From Symbiodinium natans (lineage: Eukaryota; Sar; Dinophyceae; Suessiales; Symbiodiniaceae), in contig CAJNDS010002187.1 in the NCBI GenBank assembly GCA_905221605.1, forward strand, positions 297,501-361,500: 64,000 bases of DNA, written 5' to 3'. The first letter of the stretch is position 1. The number at the start of each line of letters is the position of its first letter. The notes under the pieces were generated by a model that searched no databases, had not been told where the DNA came from, and saw only the letters and a program-made list of their open reading frames with translations. A program made the position numbers and the translations under genes. Positions 60,074 through 64,000 of the stretch are shown here, in pieces.

Positions 60074-61318
60074 GGCGGGGGGGCGGGTGGTCTTTGGGGC
60101 TACTAGTGGATTTTGGCTTTGTCTGGGTGGGAACTTTGTAGTGTAGGGGTTTCGACAAAACTTGTCTTTCCGTTGGCCCGACTTCCAATGTCTATGGGTT
60201 GGGCTCCAAGCAGTGCGTTGCACGTTGAAGCATGCGGCTTCCGGTGTTTTTGTTGTGTTCAAGTTTTTCCTCGAGGTTCATGGGCACTCATAAGCAAGGT
60301 TAAGAGTAGGAGAACTATGTCTATAACCCTGTTTAGGGGACTTATAACCCTACTTATAAGTACCCATGAGCCTTCAAGTATGCCCTTATAAAACCCTAAA
60401 CCCGAAGCCCTAAGCCCTAAACTCCCTGCTACATAATTTAACGCTTTAGGGTGTGCAGGGGTGCCTTCAGCTTTTGAAATGTCGGGGTTTGCAAGGTGTT
60501 ACCTCTTTTGACCGGGCCCCCTCTGTGCCAGTGCTATTGCCCTCGGTCCAGGGACAATCGTGCCGCCCCTTCCCCTTCCACTCACTAGAGTCTTCAACTT
60601 GCAGTTAGCCCTGGGCATGGTAGTGGCCGTCCTTGTCCGAGGCTGCAGCCCGTGTTGACCAAGCCCCCATTGATGGTTTGGGGTCGGTTTGGGGGTCAGA
60701 GTTTAGGGTTTAGGGTTTAGGGTTTAGGATTTAGGGTTTAGGGTTTAGGTGTTCGGTTTTTTGGGGGGCTTCAGGGTTTGGATTTGACGCCTGCCCGTAG
60801 CTTTCGCGGACCAAGGCAGACATTCAGAAGCCACGCGCTCCCGGCGCGAGTTGGATTTCAACCCAAGGCTTAAACCCTGAAGGAGTAAGGTTTGGGGTTT
60901 AGGGTCTATAGGGTTCAGTGTTTAGGGTTTCGGGGAACTCCATCCCAAACCCTCAGCAAGACCCCAATCCTCAACCCCAAAGCGCAATTCCCACCCTGTC
61001 TGCAGGGCGTACTGTGGTATTGAAGCTCGGGATTTGGGGGTAGCTGGGAGCGCTTCCATCTTTTGTGTAGGGGTGTTTGTCCCTTGTTGCGTACGGTGTT
61101 GACCATGAGTGCCACGTTGAAAGAGCGGGCTGGCGCAGGGGTTTCTGCTTCAGAGCCACTGGAACTCAGAATGTCTTTCCCTCATCTTGTGCTTGCAGCC
61201 TTCAGTGGAAGTGATTTGTTTTAGTTTCTGGAGATCGTTGCTGTAAGCCCAAAACTTAGGCGAGGTCCGGTGCTGCTTCGTAAGATCCCCGAAAATAGAA
61301 AGCCCTTAATTTGGGGCT
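60074..61318. other. Downstream of the HRD exon; kinase C-lobe not found
   Basis: Mixed DNA with TTTAGGG at 60700-60755. A possible exon after TGCAG|G at 61006 contains GTATTGAAGCTCGGGATTTG, which would read VLKLG then a DLG/DFG-like motif if one base were different. As it stands the frame is broken, so it is not annotated as an exon. Confidence 0.4.
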
Positions 61319-61354
61319 TCTCCCTAAACCCTAAACCCTAAACCCTAAACCCTA
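61319..61354. repeat. Last (CCCTAAA)n patch
   Basis: Five units. To the right of this point telomere-like repeats stop, marking a change in the type of DNA. Confidence 0.95.
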
Positions 61355-62012
61355 TACGGGGGCAACCGAAAGGGAACAGGGAAAGAAACCAACCCTCAAC
61401 AGTCGCCTATATAGATTTCCCAGATCGAACCAGAAACAAGAACACCCAACCCTAAGGGGACAAGATAAGGGAGAAGGAACGGGAAAACTCCAACCCGTTA
61501 AACCCAACCCCAAGCGTACGTACTTTTTCAACAAAAGCTGACGGCTCTCGGCCATCTTGAGCCAAATATGATTTCCGGGTTCATTGACCCATCCAACCCC
61601 AACACGAACTCCTTTCTACAATACCAATTGCAGCTCCGCACTCCCCCTGTCCTAGGATTTCCTAGGACACCTTGGAGGTGCAGATATTTTGGCCAAAAAC
61701 TGCCATTAAGGCAGCAGCCAGCTGCTTGAAATGCATGTTATGGTTTAACGTCTACCAGGACGAAATTATAGCACATTGGCTAAATTCACTAACCATAGAG
61801 AATCTTTTTTCACCATGATCCTCTCATCACTGAAGACTCCTTGGCCTTCTTCACCACAAACCGTGGTCTTCGCTACGCGAAAAGCTACTGACTTCTACTA
61901 TCAGGGATTTCCATACCCTTAATAGTAACCACCACATTTGTCAGCGCATTGGCTGTTCCAGCGCACCTGTCTCCAGAAAGAGAAAAACCATCCCTTCATC
62001 CGCACCATCCAA
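61355..62012. other. 3' flank of the minus-strand CCCH gene
   Basis: AT-richer unique sequence without telomere-like repeats. Probable 3' untranslated or element tail of the gene to the right. No RT, integrase or other coding domain seen. Confidence 0.45.
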
Positions 62013-64000
62013 TCACTTCTTTTTCCGATTGTTGGCAATCTTGAGGTGAAGTTGCAGCAGAATATACTCCAGGTCCGAAACTGTAAGAACAGGATCCTGT
62101 ACGCCCCTTTGAATTGAGGATACCAATCCTTCTCTCTTTGCGTCCTCAATCGCCTGGCAAGATTGACCCAGCTCTGCATTCGCAGTGGCAGACCCTGGTG
62201 CATCCGCATCAGATGGACGATCCTTTTCCTCAGGATCTTGCACCATTACCACCTCTTCTTTTTTGGGACTCTGACTTTTCTCCTTCTTCTTTGTCTTTCC
62301 ACCGACATTTGACTTTGTGCGCACTTTCGAGGCTTTTTCCACTGCAGAAACCACCACATTGGAACCTTCTCAATGATCGCCGGCATCTTCTTCGGCTTTG
62401 GAACCATGAGAGTGTAAGGATCTTCGATAGCTGCAGCTTTCCTCTTCTTTTTTGCCTTTTTCTTCTCCTCCTCAACGGCAACCTCCGTCTCCGAAGTCTC
62501 AACCACTTCTTTTTCGGCAGGAATATCCTTGCTGGACTCCCTTTCTAGGGACCTCTTTTTGCCTCTTTTGGAATCCTTTTCTTCTCCCAAATTGGCTCGC
62601 TCGTACCATATCCTCAGGTCATTGACCCATTCTTCCACCTCCGTGAGCGAAATCTCATAAAACTTCACTACTTCGAGAAGTTCCAGCACGGTCAACATAC
62701 CAGTGGTCCACGAAACCCATACCTGATCCATTTGGTCAGTATCTCCGGTGAACTTCAGGAGTTTGAACAATGGGTCCGCCTCTGCTCGAGCCAAATCTGG
62801 CTTGCCATTGGACAAAAATGAAATCGCCTCCATCAACAGTTCCGTCATTTTGGTATCATCGTCATAACCCATAAAATCCTCCTCGCCATCATCGAACTGT
62901 TCAGGAGAGATCTCCTTTTCACCACCATTTGCACCAGAACTTCTCCTTGGACCATCCCTTGGGGGCGTCCTTGGAGACCTTGGCCTCTGTTCTTCCAGCG
63001 GAACACCATGCTCGAAGACACACCTGTCACCAAACCGACACTTCCCAGACCGAGCAAACTGGATGCACCTCACACCAGTTGCATCATGCGAGAACTCACA
63101 ATCCTTTCCAGCGAAACATTCTCTCCCTGCCACATAGTATTTGCACCAATATGAATGTAGCACCACATCCTCTTCGGAATGGATGAATTTGCAGTCGTCA
63201 CCAAATTTGCAGCGATCTTTCCCCTTGCCGAACCAGTAGCAGAAGCCTTTCTTCCTCTTCTCCAAGCGCTCTGCCTCGTACCGGTCCATAGGGCGATTGT
63301 GCTCTACATGAACATTGCCATGTACCTGGGGACTGCTCCCTTCACCCGGCGTGCTATCAGTAGTTGGTGCTTGGAGTACAGCTGGAAAACCTGGCCTTGG
63401 TCCTACCACCTTCATGATTGGTTTTCCGCCAACTCCTGAGCCATGCTGAGACGATCCAAAAACATTGAACATCTTCGTGAAGGCCTTTCTAGTGCCAATC
63501 TTCTGCACCCTTTTGATTGGACGTTTCATTGCTCCAACCTTGCATCCAGATGCGTTCAAACGACACAACCTCCTATAACCAACTCTATGTCCCTTCTTCC
63601 AAAGAGCCATAAGAATTTTAGAGGCAGTAACATTCTCCACCTCTGCCTTTACCAATGGTCCCTCACTTCCCGGAACAAACCCATCCATATCTGAAGACCT
63701 TTCCATCTTTTTTGACACCACTTTGTCGAGGTAGTCTTCCGAGATCCAGGGTAAGTTCCTCTTAGAGGAAGGATTGTCATCATTGCTTGGTCCTTCACCA
63801 GGATACCCTTTTGTGCTGTCAAAGATCTTACCAGTAGTGCGGTCCTGCATAGAGAAATTGGAAGCCACGCGAGAGTACACTGACCACAAGAAAATCCTTG
63901 TGCCCGCCAGTCTTGACGACCCACTGGATGTCTCCTCTTCCGGAGAGACTTCTGGCGCTTTGCCATCCCTTCCAGTGTCACCAAGTGTCTCACCTCCAGC
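62013..64000 (-). CDS. Three-finger CCCH zinc-finger protein, partial, frameshifted
   Basis: On the minus strand an open frame enters from the right edge (no start in the window) and runs to 62246. It has three consecutive CCCH fingers: CYWFGKGKDRC-x5-C-x3-H, CKYYVAGREC-x5-C-x3-H and CIQFARSGKC-x5-C-x3-H (about 63000-63240). A basic patch (RPIKRVQKIGTRKAFTKMF) lies N-terminal to them; an acidic, then Lys-rich (KKKAKKKRKAA) part follows. Such fingers usually bind RNA. Near 62360 the natural continuation shifts to another frame (VVVSAVEKASKVRTKSN...LQLHLKIANNRKKK-stop at 62013), so there is a one-base frameshift, an intron or an assembly error. Similar CCCH proteins accompany retroelements in dinoflagellates, but no pol domain is visible here, so a retroelement origin is only a possibility. 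Confidence 0.65.

Noticed and set aside
59831-60262. 143-codon minus-strand frame with poly-Pro and His-Thr repeats
   Set aside because: Antisense of the kinase HRD exon plus the TG/G-run microsatellite.
1-64000. A true chromosome end
   Set aside because: Telomere-like units occur in both orientations throughout and inside introns; neither edge is a terminal array.
1-64000. tRNA, rRNA or spliceosomal RNA genes
   Set aside because: No cloverleaf, 5S box or snRNA core noticed by eye on either strand; a covariance-model scan would be decisive.

Overview
The window looks like nuclear DNA of a core dinoflagellate. Four things in the sequence support this: (i) TTTAGGG-type (plant/alveolate) telomere-like heptamers are scattered through almost the whole window; (ii) introns inferred by joining exons in frame use GT, GC and GA donors and mostly an AG|G acceptor, a splice-site repertoire described for dinoflagellates; (iii) the proteins recovered belong to types I associate with dinoflagellates (a long repetitive coiled-coil family, Mei2-like RRM, CCCH zinc-finger protein, multi-exon kinase); (iv) coding density is very low. 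I cannot name the species.

Most of the window is not intergenic junk but two large genes chopped into very short exons (15-87 nt), with introns packed with TTTAGGG/CCCTAAA repeats. No ORF caller would see them. Gene A (about 9.2-33.5 kb, + strand) encodes a dinoflagellate-type coiled-coil protein. I placed 24 exons; most junctions keep the reading frame, the order follows the family, and the last exon ends in a TGA at 33501-33503. Gene B (about 43.3-59.9 kb, possibly starting near 38.9 kb, + strand) encodes a helical N-terminal region followed by a Ser/Thr protein kinase of the calmodulin/CDPK-like type; the exons with the VAIK-type lysine, the aC-helix/HPN segment, the hinge and the HRDIKPAN catalytic loop are recognisable. 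The Gly-loop and DFG exons were not found.

Between or inside these genes lie compact, almost intronless genes without telomere-like repeats: a polytopic membrane protein (23.35-25.15 kb, inside one intron of gene A), a secreted or membrane-anchored SAM methyltransferase-like protein (35.6-36.45 kb), a Mei2-like RRM protein (40.1-40.8 kb, with a 35-nt G-tract/C-tract intron or frameshift), and at the right end a minus-strand three-finger CCCH protein running off the window (62.0-64.0 kb).

The rest is repeats: long perfect (CCCTAAA)n blocks, variant heptamer and octamer arrays (CCCTCAA/CCCTCGA, TTTTGGGG, TTTAGGGG, CCCCAAAG), AT microsatellites, a 650-bp polypurine tract, several unnamed MITE-like inverted-repeat families, and a 0.7-0.8 kb tandem repeat with coding-like content inside a gene A intron. 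The main novelty candidate is the intron architecture: the sense strand tends to be G-rich (TTTAGGG) after the 5' splice site and C-rich (CCCTAAAC, branch-point-like) before the 3' splice site, so that many introns could fold back on themselves.
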